From: a virus
Direction: 5' to 3' (one strand)
DNA: 25,275 nt
Virus record (IMG/VR): IMGVR_UViG_3300031885_000107
Coordinates: 1 to 25,275 of that record
Shown: piece after piece, positions 1-7,658 of the stretch
How positions within the stretch are numbered: the first letter of the stretch is position 1
Layout: every line of letters begins with the position of its first letter
Notes under the pieces: generated by a model
The model's database searches: none
What the model was told of the DNA's origin: nothing
The model's input: only the letters and a program-made list of their open reading frames with translations
Program-made: the position numbers and the translations under genes

Positions 1-8
1 CAGGGGAT

Positions 9-1601
9 ATGTCAGAGAGTAGTTTATTTTACAAATCAAAGATAATGCCAAATCCTGGTGGTGGCTGGACAATGGCATTGGTGAATGGAATACAGGGGCG
101 GGTAGGTTTCGCAACGGATTATGCGCCTGTCCCTTATTGGGACACGCTGATGTTAGAAGTTGCGTATTCAACGGCGGCAGTATCGTATGTACTTCAAACA
201 ACAACTGGATCATTTGCCTTATCAGGCAGTAACGCAATTCTATTATTCAAAAGGTTAACTAAGGTGACAGCGGGGGCGTTTGCGCTGACTGGCAATAACG
301 CTAAACTTTATAGATCTATAAAAATCCAGACGACAGTTGGCGCGTTTGTTCTAAGCGGAAGTAACGCTAATTTACGAGCTGCCCGAAAAACTTTTACAAC
401 GGCTGGCGCATTTACGGAGAGCGGTCAAAATGCACTGTTAAGAGCGACACGGCAGACACGCACAGTTGCAGGATCTTATAGCTGGGCGGGCAATAATGGA
501 ATATTGGCGAGGGGGTACAAAGTATGGACAACAGCGGGGTCTTACGCGTGGACTGGCAATAATGCCATTCTGACATACGTTCACGGTTTGACAGCATATT
601 TACTACAAACGACAGTTGGATCGTTTATATTATCGGGTAAAAACGTAATATTACTTAGGACATGGCAGACGCGCACAGTCGCGGGATCTTATGCGTGGGC
701 GGGCAATAATGGAGTTTTAGCGAGGGGATATCCGCTAAAAACGACTATCGGGGCCTTTTCATTATCGGGAAGTGTTGCGTACTTATTATTCAAGCGGCAA
801 GTCAGGACGGCGGCGGGCGGGTTCACGTTTACTGGTAGTAACACCTTTATGCTGCGCGCGCGAAAGATATTTGCTACGGCAGGCAGTTACGCGCTAAGTG
901 GCAGTAATGCAGTATTGAAATCAACTCGTTTAGTAAAAACAACAAATGGTAATTTTGCTCTTGCGGGGAGCAATGTTTACTTGTTGAGATCCAGGAAAAT
1001 ATATTCCACAAGCGGCACATTCGCCTTGAGTGGCAATAATGGGATATTGAGATTTACCCATTTAGTAAAGACGACGGCAGCTGGGTTTGTATGGACACGG
1101 AACGATGCAATCCTGACGTATAGTGCGGGTTTCTTAGCTTATAAACTTTTGACAACCAAGGGTGATTTCGTATTATCGGGGAGCGTTGCTTATCTAAGAT
1201 ATTATCGAAAGACGTTTACCAATGTCGGAGCGTTCACCTGGAGCGGCAATAATGCCAGGATCCTGGCAGCTCGAAAGACGTTTACCACGGCCGGATCTTA
1301 TACTTTGTCCGGAAGTGAGATCCTGGCAGCTGGGCGATCGGTGAGATCAGCTGCTGGATCATTTACCTGGACCCGAAATAATGAGATCCTACTCTATGGA
1401 CGGAAAATCCTGGAAGCCTGCGGATCTTATTCTCTAGTCGGGAGCTGGGTGATCTTACTCATGGCCTATAAATTAGCGACTAGCAAGGGAATGTATATCC
1501 TGACCGGTCGTGATGCAGTCATGATCCAGACCTCTGGAATGAGCTCCGATGGAATGGAGATCGGTCTCTTCGTGGGAATGGAAAGGAGAATGAACTCATG
1601 A
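9..1601 (+). CDS. 22-residue tandem-repeat protein, probable virion surface (head fibre/decoration) protein
   Basis: A 530-residue protein. After about 63 unique residues it consists almost entirely of about 20 copies of a 22-residue repeat with consensus T-T-x-G-x-F-x-L-S-G-x-N-A-x-L (residues 64-507), then a 23-residue tail. Alternating small/polar and aromatic residues with conserved Gly suggest a beta-rich rod or solenoid. There is no signal peptide or catalytic motif. Its place directly before the head-tail connector genes, where capsid genes normally end, suggests a head fibre or decoration protein; a tail-fibre role is also possible. Start ATG follows GGGGAT, and the stop overlaps the next ATG (ATGA). 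The last five or so repeats (from about position 1255) are in GATC-rich DNA unlike the earlier ones. The repeats are directly visible; the function is inferred from position only. Confidence 0.75.
   Translation: MSESSLFYKSKIMPNPGGGWTMALVNGIQGRVGFATDYAPVPYWDTLMLEVAYSTAAVSYVLQTTTGSFALSGSNAILLFKRLTKVTAGAFALTGNNAKLYRSIKIQTTVGAFVLSGSNANLRAARKTFTTAGAFTESGQNALLRATRQTRTVAGSYSWAGNNGILARGYKVWTTAGSYAWTGNNAILTYVHGLTAYLLQTTVGSFILSGKNVILLRTWQTRTVAGSYAWAGNNGVLARGYPLKTTIGAFSLSGSVAYLLFKRQVRTAAGGFTFTGSNTFMLRARKIFATAGSYALSGSNAVLKSTRLVKTTNGNFALAGSNVYLLRSRKIYSTSGTFALSGNNGILRFTHLVKTTAAGFVWTRNDAILTYSAGFLAYKLLTTKGDFVLSGSVAYLRYYRKTFTNVGAFTWSGNNARILAARKTFTTAGSYTLSGSEILAAGRSVRSAAGSFTWTRNNEILLYGRKILEACGSYSLVGSWVILLMAYKLATSKGMYILTGRDAVMIQTSGMSSDGMEIGLFVGMERRMNS
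198..1529 (+). repeat. about 20 in-frame copies of a 66-bp (22-aa) coding repeat
   Basis: Most units are exactly 22 codons. Two units (residues 174-200 and 355-381) are 27 codons and carry a five-residue insert ending A-Y-x-L. Each A-Y-x-L stretch is followed by a unit of the form T-T-x-G-x-F-x-L-S-G, so four such unit starts (residues 64, 201, 382, 490) mark a higher-order superrepeat. Copies are conserved as protein but strongly diverged in DNA, which indicates old duplication kept by selection. Confidence 0.85.
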
Positions 1602-2407
1602 CAATGCTTAAAATGCTCGAGCTGCAGCTGATCGATTTTGTTCTGATCAATTCATCCGGAGTCGAAGTCGCTGGACTAGGATCTGGATTCACGGTCCAGA
1701 TCTCAAAAAACGGAGCCGATTTTATTGCCTCGACCGGTGTTAAAGACGAGATCGGATCCGGATGGTATAGCTATCAGCTCACTGCAGCTGAGACTGACAC
1801 GGCCGGCCCATTGGCCTTGAAGATCATTGGGACTGGTACGATTCAGCAGAATCTGATCTATGAGGTCTCTGGATCTTATTGGAATCCTTTGGCTGGACCG
1901 AATATTCTAACCACGGCCGAGGGAGCTGCCGTCTGCAAATGCACGGAGGATGAGCCTCTCATGGTCATGCTGTTACCTCAAGTCGATGCTTATATAAAAA
2001 GAGCGACCGGCAGGGACTGGGCTGCAGAGACGATCATTCCTCAAGAGGCTAAGAGCGCGGCCAGGGGGATCCTGGTCCAGTGGCATGAGGACCCAGGATC
2101 TCTGACCGGATCCCAGGCGACGGTCCTGACTGCGAATATACAGGCCTGCCTATCCCAGCTCCGAGCTATGGCTCATTATTACTTTACTTTTGAGGGCCTG
2201 CCAGGCTCTGGCCAGATCCCGATCCCTGGGATCTATGAGGGTGATACGGTGATCAGCCTGGTTGGGAAAGTGGGGATCTCCGGTGATCAGAGCTCGAAAT
2301 TTGAGACCGTGATCACCTGGGACGGTTTCCTGCAGCAGCTCGCCGGCGTGGACCTGGAGGAAATGTGGTTTACAGCTTACGTTATGCCTCCTGGAGAGAT
2401 GCCATGA
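1598..2407 (+). CDS. Head-tail connector (gp6-like) fused to an N-terminal Ig-like domain
   Basis: A 269-residue protein with two parts. Residues 1-95 form a beta-rich module (motifs GLGSGFTVQISK and GSGWYSYQLTAAETD) of a type found attached to phage structural proteins. Residues 105-190 look like the HK97 gp6-like connector family: acidic start, then VDAYIKRATGRDWA and a helical AKSAARGILVQWHED stretch. Gp6-like proteins form a ring under the portal where the tail docks. The usual gp6-like protein is about 100 residues, so this one is enlarged at both ends; the C-terminal 80 residues are not assigned. It begins in an ATGA overlap with the repeat gene and ends in an ATGA overlap with the next adaptor gene, so translation is coupled. 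The connector assignment is fairly secure; the role of the N-terminal domain is unknown. Confidence 0.7.
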   Translation: MTMLKMLELQLIDFVLINSSGVEVAGLGSGFTVQISKNGADFIASTGVKDEIGSGWYSYQLTAAETDTAGPLALKIIGTGTIQQNLIYEVSGSYWNPLAGPNILTTAEGAAVCKCTEDEPLMVMLLPQVDAYIKRATGRDWAAETIIPQEAKSAARGILVQWHEDPGSLTGSQATVLTANIQACLSQLRAMAHYYFTFEGLPGSGQIPIPGIYEGDTVISLVGKVGISGDQSSKFETVITWDGFLQQLAGVDLEEMWFTAYVMPPGEMP

Positions 2408-2748
2408 GAATAGGGACGAAAGTCACTAATCCAGGGGATTTCAGGACCAGGGTCACGCTCAAGAAACGGATGGTGGTAGAAGGCACTGGTGGGTTTCAAA
2501 CTCCATCCCTGATCCCTCTGGCGATGGTGTGGGCGAAGTGGGTGAACGTGCATGGGAGCGAAGCTTGGGCAGCGAGTTCAATGAATGCCATGCGGGCAGC
2601 CACGGTGACGATCCGGTACCGGGACGATATCGATGAGACCTGCGTGGTTGTTTTGGATGGAAACAATTACGAAATTACCTCGATGGATGATATTCAGCAG
2701 AGGCATGAATACATCGAGCTCAAGCTGCAGCTGATCAGGAGTGGCTAA
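2404..2748 (+). CDS. Head-tail adaptor (SPP1 gp16 / HK97 gp7-like joining protein)
   Basis: A 114-residue protein of the phage head-tail joining family: small beta barrel with the order RTRVTLKKR, then WAKWVNVHGSEAW, then RYRDDIDETCVVVLDGNNYEITSMDD, and a final beta strand. Length matches the family (about 100-120). It would stack below the gp6-like connector and close the neck. I choose ATG 2404, which overlaps the previous stop as ATGA, over the in-frame GTG at 2365 because it gives the normal family length. About 165 bases with two hairpins separate it from the major tail protein gene. Confidence 0.8.
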   Translation: MRIGTKVTNPGDFRTRVTLKKRMVVEGTGGFQTPSLIPLAMVWAKWVNVHGSEAWAASSMNAMRAATVTIRYRDDIDETCVVVLDGNNYEITSMDDIQQRHEYIELKLQLIRSG

Positions 2749-2836
2749 CAGTGAACCCATGAAGACACTATACGTCGTGATCACAGGGAGACACTCCTAA
2801 TGCCGGTCCGTTATAAGCTGGAGACGAGTCGAATCA

Positions 2837-2857
2837 ACCCCCGGTAATGGCGGGGGT
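2837..2857 (+). other. GC-rich hairpin
   Basis: Perfect 7-bp stem ACCCCCG / CGGGGGT with a 7-nt loop (GTAATGG). It is four bases upstream of a second hairpin. Confidence 0.6.
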
Positions 2858-2860
2858 CAA

Positions 2861-2897
2861 CCAGACACTATAGTCTGGCCTTATATTTTCTATTTTT
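2861..2897 (+). terminator. Candidate weak terminator or processing hairpin upstream of the major tail gene
   Basis: Perfect 6-bp stem CCAGAC / GTCTGG with loop ACTATA, followed by the T-rich stretch CCTTATATTTTCTATTTTT. This has the shape of an intrinsic terminator but the T run is interrupted, so partial termination or RNA processing that sets major tail protein level is as likely. Confidence 0.45.
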
Positions 2898-2914
2898 AGA
2901 AGAGGAGTAATGAA

Positions 2915-3841
2915 ATGCCAATCAGTGCAAACGCAGACGAGTATAAAAGTATAATCGGGCTCGATTCGATCTATGTGGCTGAGGTCACAGTCGACTCAGC
3001 TGCGGATTATACATCAGGGACCCCTGAGATCCTGGCCCCTGCAGCTGAGATCTCCATGAAACCGGTCGCATCCCAAGAGACCCAGTATGCTGATAATCAG
3101 CCTTATGACGTTTTTCAGTCAGAGGCTGAGACCGATATGGAGATCACTTTAACCGGTGTGCCTAGCGAAATGCTGGCCAAGATCCTGGGATCCGTCTTTA
3201 ATGCGGCCTCCGGCCGTATTTATGACAATGCTGGGACCCCTCCCTGGATGGCGCTGGGTTTCCGATCGATGAAGTCAAACGGAAAATACCGGTATTACTG
3301 GTTTCAAAAGGTCCAGTTTAGCCCTCCGGAGGATGGAGCGGTCACGAAAGCTGACAAGGCTACACCCAAGACGGTTAGGCTGATCTGCAAGGCGATTAAG
3401 ACGGTCTATAAGTGGAATCTGGGAACCAAGACCGACGCGGTTAAGCGTGTGATCGGTGATGAGGATACGACTAATTTCTCAGCGACCTCGTGGTTTGCCC
3501 AGGTACAGGTCCCGGGTGTGAGCGCTCCATCGGCTCTCTCCCTGAGCTCCAGTGATCCGACCGATGGCGCGACCGGTGTCGCTGTGACTAAGAGCCCAGT
3601 TCTGACCTTTAATAATGCCCTGGTCAATGAGGCGGTTAATATGGTCAGCCTCTCTAAGACCGCTGATGGAACTATAGTTGCAATGGCAAGTGGTTATCCT
3701 CAGCTCGATGCGACCAAAAAGGTCATGACCCTGGATCCGAATACGAATCTCACGGCCTCGACTCCGTACACTCTGGCTTATAACGTCAAGGATATCTATG
3801 GCCAGTGGTTGCAAGGGATCGTTAACTTTACGACCGCTTAA
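2915..3841 (+). CDS. Major tail protein with C-terminal Ig-like domain
   Basis: A 308-residue protein. Residues 1-190 look like the phi13/lambda gpV-type major tail tube protein: opening region with IGLDSIYVAEV, then a central section EMLAKILGSVF...GKYRYYWFQKVQFSPPEDGA and TVRLICKAI. Residues 205-308 form a Big_5/SbsA-type Ig-like domain (SSDPTDGATGVAVTKSPVLTF ... LTASTPYTLAYNVKDIYGQ), a common surface decoration on tail tubes that may bind host polysaccharide weakly. The tube would be a stack of hexamers. It has a strong AGAGGAG ribosome site, is preceded by two hairpins and followed by a long stem-loop, which fits a highly expressed gene. The identification rests on fold-like motifs and position between neck and tape-measure genes. 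Confidence 0.8.
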   Translation: MPISANADEYKSIIGLDSIYVAEVTVDSAADYTSGTPEILAPAAEISMKPVASQETQYADNQPYDVFQSEAETDMEITLTGVPSEMLAKILGSVFNAASGRIYDNAGTPPWMALGFRSMKSNGKYRYYWFQKVQFSPPEDGAVTKADKATPKTVRLICKAIKTVYKWNLGTKTDAVKRVIGDEDTTNFSATSWFAQVQVPGVSAPSALSLSSSDPTDGATGVAVTKSPVLTFNNALVNEAVNMVSLSKTADGTIVAMASGYPQLDATKKVMTLDPNTNLTASTPYTLAYNVKDIYGQWLQGIVNFTTA

Positions 3842-3874
3842 TCTGGGTCTGATCAGTTCGATCAATTAAATAAT

Positions 3875-3914
3875 CTCGATCTCCCAGGTCAACAGCCTTG
3901 CCTGGGGGGTCGAG
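3875..3914 (+). other. Long stem-loop after the major tail gene, probable mRNA stabiliser
   Basis: A 14-bp stem (3875-3888 with 3901-3914; 12 Watson-Crick and 2 G-U pairs) around a 12-nt loop. There is no T run after it, so it is not a typical intrinsic terminator. Its location just behind the major tail gene fits protection of the transcript 3' end from exonucleases. Confidence 0.6.
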
Positions 3915-3930
3915 GAAAAGCGGAGGTATT

Positions 3931-4017
3931 ATGCCTATTTCTATACCTTCCTGGAGGATCTTTATAAAGGCGATCCAGATAAAGAAAGGAAAAAATGAAA
4001 TTATCCCTGAAGCTTGA
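3931..4017 (+). CDS. Possible 28-residue small protein or leader peptide
   Basis: An ORF beginning MPISIPSWRIF, basic and partly hydrophobic, with a good ribosome site (CGGAGG, 4 bases from ATG). It overlaps the start of the gp10-like gene by 23 bases in another frame, so its translation could couple to that gene. No family is recognised. It may be only a translational leader; the evidence is the ribosome site and the lack of any other gene in this gap. Confidence 0.35.
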   Translation: MPISIPSWRIFIKAIQIKKGKNEIIPEA

Positions 4018-4420
4018 AGGATTTGAAAATTATCTCGAGGAGCTAGTTAAAGCCGGGAAGGATATCGACCGTATAGCTGAAGAGGGCCTGGAGAAGGGGG
4101 CGGATATATTTATATCCGGAATGCAACGGAGGGCTCCTTTTGGACGGATCCGGACGAGGATCAGAAAATCAGCTATCGGAAGAGATGGTAATAAGCGGTA
4201 TTTATATGTGGGCGTTTTGCGAGATTCATCTGCTGAAGATGCAAGGATCGCCAATGTATGGGAATTTGGAGGGAGAACAGCCCCGAGCTCCAAGTATCCC
4301 AGACGAAAGCCAAGGCCTGGTATCAGGGCAAGACCTTTTATCCGTCCATCTCTATGCCAGGACGCAGGTCGCGCAAGGAAGGAAATGGAAGACGTATTTC
4401 AGGAGTGGCTGAAAAAGTGA
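3995..4420 (+). CDS. HK97 gp10-like tail protein
   Basis: A 141-residue protein with the HK97-gp10 family pattern: N-terminal helix 'LEGFENYLEELVKAGKDID', then a helix GADIFISGMQRRAP, a middle strand block YLYVGV and IANVWEFGG (the family's signature 'Y...EFG' region), then ARPFIRPS and a C-terminal helix. The family acts at the head-tail junction or tail tip during tail completion. Length is typical. The ribosome site is AAAGAAAGG. In most related phages this gene precedes the major tail gene; here it follows it. Confidence in the family is good; its exact position in the virion is not known from sequence. Confidence 0.8.
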   Translation: MKLSLKLEGFENYLEELVKAGKDIDRIAEEGLEKGADIFISGMQRRAPFGRIRTRIRKSAIGRDGNKRYLYVGVLRDSSAEDARIANVWEFGGRTAPSSKYPRRKPRPGIRARPFIRPSLCQDAGRARKEMEDVFQEWLKK

Positions 4421-4461
4421 AGCAATTAGCTATTAGCTATTAGAAAAAGAAAGAGAAAAAA

Positions 4462-4812
4462 GTGACAACGACGATATGGGAACGAGTTGAAACTGCGCTT
4501 ACGCCATTGGGGTTGCCAATGTCTGCCAGTGCATATATTGTCGCCAGCGGAGCGACAATCCCTGATACCTATATTGTTTATTTTGTGTTCAGCATCAATC
4601 CAGAGCTGCATGCAGATGACAAGGAAGTATTGAGATCGGAGGCGGTACAGGTATCGATCTATAACAGAACAGGCAATGCAAGCCTTCCGGATGTGATCGG
4701 AGCGATGATCACTGCGGGATTTATGTTTATTGGAGGACGCGAATTAGATTATGACACGGATACCCGACATTTTGGGATCGCATTCGATTTTGAGTATTTA
4801 GAAGAACTATAA
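4462..4812 (+). CDS. Tail terminator/completion protein (DUF3168-like)
   Basis: A 116-residue protein matching the DUF3168/tail-completion pattern: N-terminal helix TIWERVETALTPLGLPMSAS, strands around YIVYFVFS, an acidic SEAVQVSIYNR segment and a final strand with RHFGIAFDFEYLEE. These proteins cap the head-proximal end of the tail tube and stop its growth. The start is GTG 4462 after the purine-rich AAGAAAGAG. It lies between the gp10-like gene and the tail chaperone, as expected for a tail module. A short AT-rich gap with the tandem AGCTATT repeat lies just upstream. Confidence 0.75.
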   Translation: MTTTIWERVETALTPLGLPMSASAYIVASGATIPDTYIVYFVFSINPELHADDKEVLRSEAVQVSIYNRTGNASLPDVIGAMITAGFMFIGGRELDYDTDTRHFGIAFDFEYLEEL

Positions 4813-4819
4813 AAACAGG

Positions 4820-5344
4820 ATGGAGTATATGCCGGCACATGCACCGTTGAAACTCACGTTCTACGATCCGGATACTTATGATGTAGTCGCGGAGTATATA
4901 TGCAATTTCATCCCTGTGCGGTTCCTGAAACTGGCTATCCGACTTGCCAAATCCCCGGTCAATATCAATAAGGATACGCTGGAGGGGCTGATCGTGGACC
5001 TGTTCGGGAATCAATTCTCAATAGATGAGCTGCGGAGGGGTTCGGATGAAAGCGACCGGAAGCAGGTGCTGCAGGATATCATGACCAGGGCGGGTAGTTT
5101 TATGTCGGAGAGATCAGGTAATCAACCTGGCAGCGAGGCTGAGAATATAGTTACGGAAGCGGAAGATGAAAACTGGCTGGAGGACCTGGAGATCACATTG
5201 GTTAAATCATTCGGATGGTCGCTAGCAGAAATAGACCGTACGGATATTGAATCTCTGTTCTCTTTCCTCTCCCGTTTTGCAGGAACTGCAGGCAAGGTGC
5301 CGGCGCAACAGCGGTCGTATGTAGATCAAGTGAATTGGCTATGA
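4820..5344 (+). CDS. Tail assembly chaperone (gpG/gpGT-like, single frame)
   Basis: A 174-residue protein located directly before the tape measure, the place of the tail chaperone in nearly all siphophages. Residues 1-95 resemble gpG-type proteins (RFLKLAIRLAKS ... LEGLIVDLFGNQFSIDELRRG). Residues 115-165 (SFGWSLAEIDRTDIESLFSFL) resemble the T part, which is usually reached only by a programmed ribosomal frameshift. Here both parts sit in one open frame, and I saw no obvious slippery heptamer at the junction. Chaperones bind the tape measure and recruit tail subunits, and are not in the mature virion. The start may be ATG 4820 or ATG 4829; upstream ribosome sites are weak for both. Confidence 0.7.
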   Translation: MEYMPAHAPLKLTFYDPDTYDVVAEYICNFIPVRFLKLAIRLAKSPVNINKDTLEGLIVDLFGNQFSIDELRRGSDESDRKQVLQDIMTRAGSFMSERSGNQPGSEAENIVTEAEDENWLEDLEITLVKSFGWSLAEIDRTDIESLFSFLSRFAGTAGKVPAQQRSYVDQVNWL

Positions 5345-5360
5345 GTAAGGAGAGATAATC

Positions 5361-7658
5361 GTGGGCGATAGCAGACTTTCAGCTCGTTTTGGTGCCGATA
5401 CATCGGACTTCAAACAGGGAATAGTAGCCATAAACCGAGAGTTAAAATTGGTCGAGGGTGAATTTCGGGCGACAGCAAGCACTATGGGAGATTGGGCGAA
5501 CAATGCTGACGGATTAAAAGCTAGAATGGGGGCATTGACCAAGGAGATCGGGCTGCAAGGAGAAAAAGTGGATGCCTTGCGGATACGTGCTGAGCAATTA
5601 GCTAAGGCGCATGGGGAGAACAGCGTCGAGGCGCAAAATGCAGGGATCGAATTCAATAGGGAAGCTGAAAAACTAGGCAAATTGCAGACCGAGCTGGGGC
5701 AGACAGAGCGCGGTCTGAAGGGGATGAAAGACGCATCGGGAGGGGTGAGGGGTGTATTCAAGGACCTGGGCAAGCAATTTGACAATCTGAAACAACAAGT
5801 GCCTGTGCTGGGTACTGCGTTCGCTATGCTGACCAATCCCATTACCCTGGCTGTTGCTGGGCTGACGGCATTCGTAGCAATTTCTAAGAAATCTATCACA
5901 GAGTTAGTGAACTATAACAAGAAGATCCGAGAGACGATGCAACTCACTGGATTAAGTGCCGAGGAAACCAGCAGGCTTGTCCAGGTATCAGATGACTGGG
6001 GATTAAATATAGACACAGCCACAGCCGCTATGGAGATGATGAATAAGAAGGGTGTGACTCCATCCATCGATAATCTGGCGAAAATTGCTGATGAATATGT
6101 TAATGCCGCAGATAAAACGCTCTTCATAGAAAATGCAACTAAATTATATGGAAAATCCTTTGGTAATCTAGTTCCCATCCTGGTGAAAGGCGGAGATGCT
6201 CTTAGAGAACAAGCTGCCTCGATTAATGATAATCTGATCGCCACCGAAGATAGCATCAAAGCATCGCGTGATTATGAAGTGGCAATGGATGATTTGGGAG
6301 ACAGTGTTGCCGGGTTGAAATATAACCTTGGAAAAGAATTATTGCCCGCAATTATCGGTGTTACAAAGGGATTAAATGATTTAATAGTATCTCAAATGGA
6401 TACTACTTATGTATTCCGTTTAACGAGAAAGGCATTCGATGAGGGAAGAATATCCGCGGAAGACTACCTTGAAATAAACAGAGAAATCCAAAAACAGACT
6501 TACCAGAATAATGCGGTATTACAAGAACTTATCAAAACTGATAAAGGATATATTGCGTATAGCCAGGCGGTAAACGTTCAAGATGCAATCCGGCGTAAGC
6601 AATTACCAGATGTGACAGCTGCAACAGAAGACCTTACATTGTCCACAGAGGAATTAGCAAAAAAGACATCGGAGGCCAACCTGGCTCAAGCGGAATCTGA
6701 GAGGCAGGCCGGCAGACTTATGCAAGCTTATGATGATATGAATGCGGCTATCAGTGGTCGATTAGGGCCAGTCACGGAAGATTTCGTAAAGACACAGGGC
6801 GATCTTGGAAAGAAGATGCAGGATGTTAAAACAGAGATCGATAATGCAATTAGGGATGGATATAATCCTTTGGGTGAAAAGATATTGGGATTGCAGGGAG
6901 ATTACGACACATTAAAGGGACAATATACTATCAACGAAACGGAGCATGATCGGGCTACTAAAGAAATAATGTTTGATATTCTGGAGCAACGTGCCGCGAT
7001 CGGTGGACTGACAGCGGATGAAATTGAATATCTTGACCAGATATCACAAGCATGGGGATTAGTCGACCAAGCGACATTGGATTACATGAAGCAGGCAGAT
7101 GAATCCCTATCCTACCTGGCAGATCATCCAGAAGACGCCGCAGGTGCAGAGAAAATATTAGATGGACAGGCTAGTGCATGGGGAAGAACGCGTCAGCAGG
7201 CAATATTAGCCCGTGACGCGGCCATAGAATATAGAGAAAGATTGGCCGAATTAAAGGACAGAATAATATATATTACGACCCATTATACAGAAGTCCGTGA
7301 TCCGGATGTGGGTGGTCCGCATGCAAGAGGCTTGAATATCATCATACCACCAGGGTATGAAAACGATAATTATCCTCTTGGTACTGCAAAAACAGGTGAG
7401 CGGGTACTCGTGATACCTCCAGGAGAACAATTCGGTAATTCACTGGCGAATATGCAACAGCTATTTAATCGGTCAACTTCTGGATTGAACAGTCAGGCGA
7501 GCATGAGCGTCTCTGGGAGGATTGGATCTGGTTTAGGCCAGGCCCAGCTGCAGCCGGCTCCGATCTATGTGACGATCCAGGGAGCTCCGGATAATGAGCT
7601 GGGAATGAGACGCCTGGCCAGGTATGTGGCCAATGAGATCCAGAGGAGTCAATTATGA
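5361..7658 (+). CDS. Tail tape measure protein
   Basis: A 765-residue protein; its length sets the tail length, so a fairly short tail is expected. The N-terminus (LSARFGADTSDFKQGIVAIN, then long coiled-coil helices to about residue 125) is typical of tape measures. Residues 147-176 are a hydrophobic segment that could cross the host membrane during DNA entry. Helical regions resume at about 190-290 and 440-620. Start GTG 5361 follows AAGGAGAG. The last 50 residues or so (from about position 7505) are encoded in GATC-rich DNA, unlike the rest of the gene, suggesting a recombination point. The stop overlaps the next ATG as ATGA. Confidence 0.9.
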   Translation: MGDSRLSARFGADTSDFKQGIVAINRELKLVEGEFRATASTMGDWANNADGLKARMGALTKEIGLQGEKVDALRIRAEQLAKAHGENSVEAQNAGIEFNREAEKLGKLQTELGQTERGLKGMKDASGGVRGVFKDLGKQFDNLKQQVPVLGTAFAMLTNPITLAVAGLTAFVAISKKSITELVNYNKKIRETMQLTGLSAEETSRLVQVSDDWGLNIDTATAAMEMMNKKGVTPSIDNLAKIADEYVNAADKTLFIENATKLYGKSFGNLVPILVKGGDALREQAASINDNLIATEDSIKASRDYEVAMDDLGDSVAGLKYNLGKELLPAIIGVTKGLNDLIVSQMDTTYVFRLTRKAFDEGRISAEDYLEINREIQKQTYQNNAVLQELIKTDKGYIAYSQAVNVQDAIRRKQLPDVTAATEDLTLSTEELAKKTSEANLAQAESERQAGRLMQAYDDMNAAISGRLGPVTEDFVKTQGDLGKKMQDVKTEIDNAIRDGYNPLGEKILGLQGDYDTLKGQYTINETEHDRATKEIMFDILEQRAAIGGLTADEIEYLDQISQAWGLVDQATLDYMKQADESLSYLADHPEDAAGAEKILDGQASAWGRTRQQAILARDAAIEYRERLAELKDRIIYITTHYTEVRDPDVGGPHARGLNIIIPPGYENDNYPLGTAKTGERVLVIPPGEQFGNSLANMQQLFNRSTSGLNSQASMSVSGRIGSGLGQAQLQPAPIYVTIQGAPDNELGMRRLARYVANEIQRSQL

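Larger units (their letters stand above)
2749..2914 (+). other. Structured intergenic region before the major tail gene
   Basis: No family-recognisable gene. It can encode two micro-ORFs on the plus strand: 2759-2800 (13 residues, starts MKTLYVV) and 2800-2847 (15 residues, starts MPVRYK), joined as TAATG, neither with a convincing ribosome site. It holds two adjacent hairpins (annotated separately) and, at 2899-2907, the AGAGGAG ribosome site of the major tail protein. In many phages of this plan the gp10-like and tail-terminator genes sit here; in this phage they lie downstream of the major tail gene. Confidence 0.5.

Noticed and set aside
198-1529. Regular 66-bp periodicity that might suggest a CRISPR array
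   Set aside because: The units are an open reading frame throughout, diverged at DNA level and conserved at protein level, with no identical direct repeats separated by unique spacers.
3479-3865. 128-residue minus-strand ORF
   Set aside because: Antisense to the major tail protein; Arg/Ile-rich composition is typical of a complement of a GATC-rich gene.
5339-5899. 186-residue minus-strand ORF
   Set aside because: Antisense to the tape measure N-terminus, with Ser/Pro/Leu-rich shadow composition and no own ribosome site.
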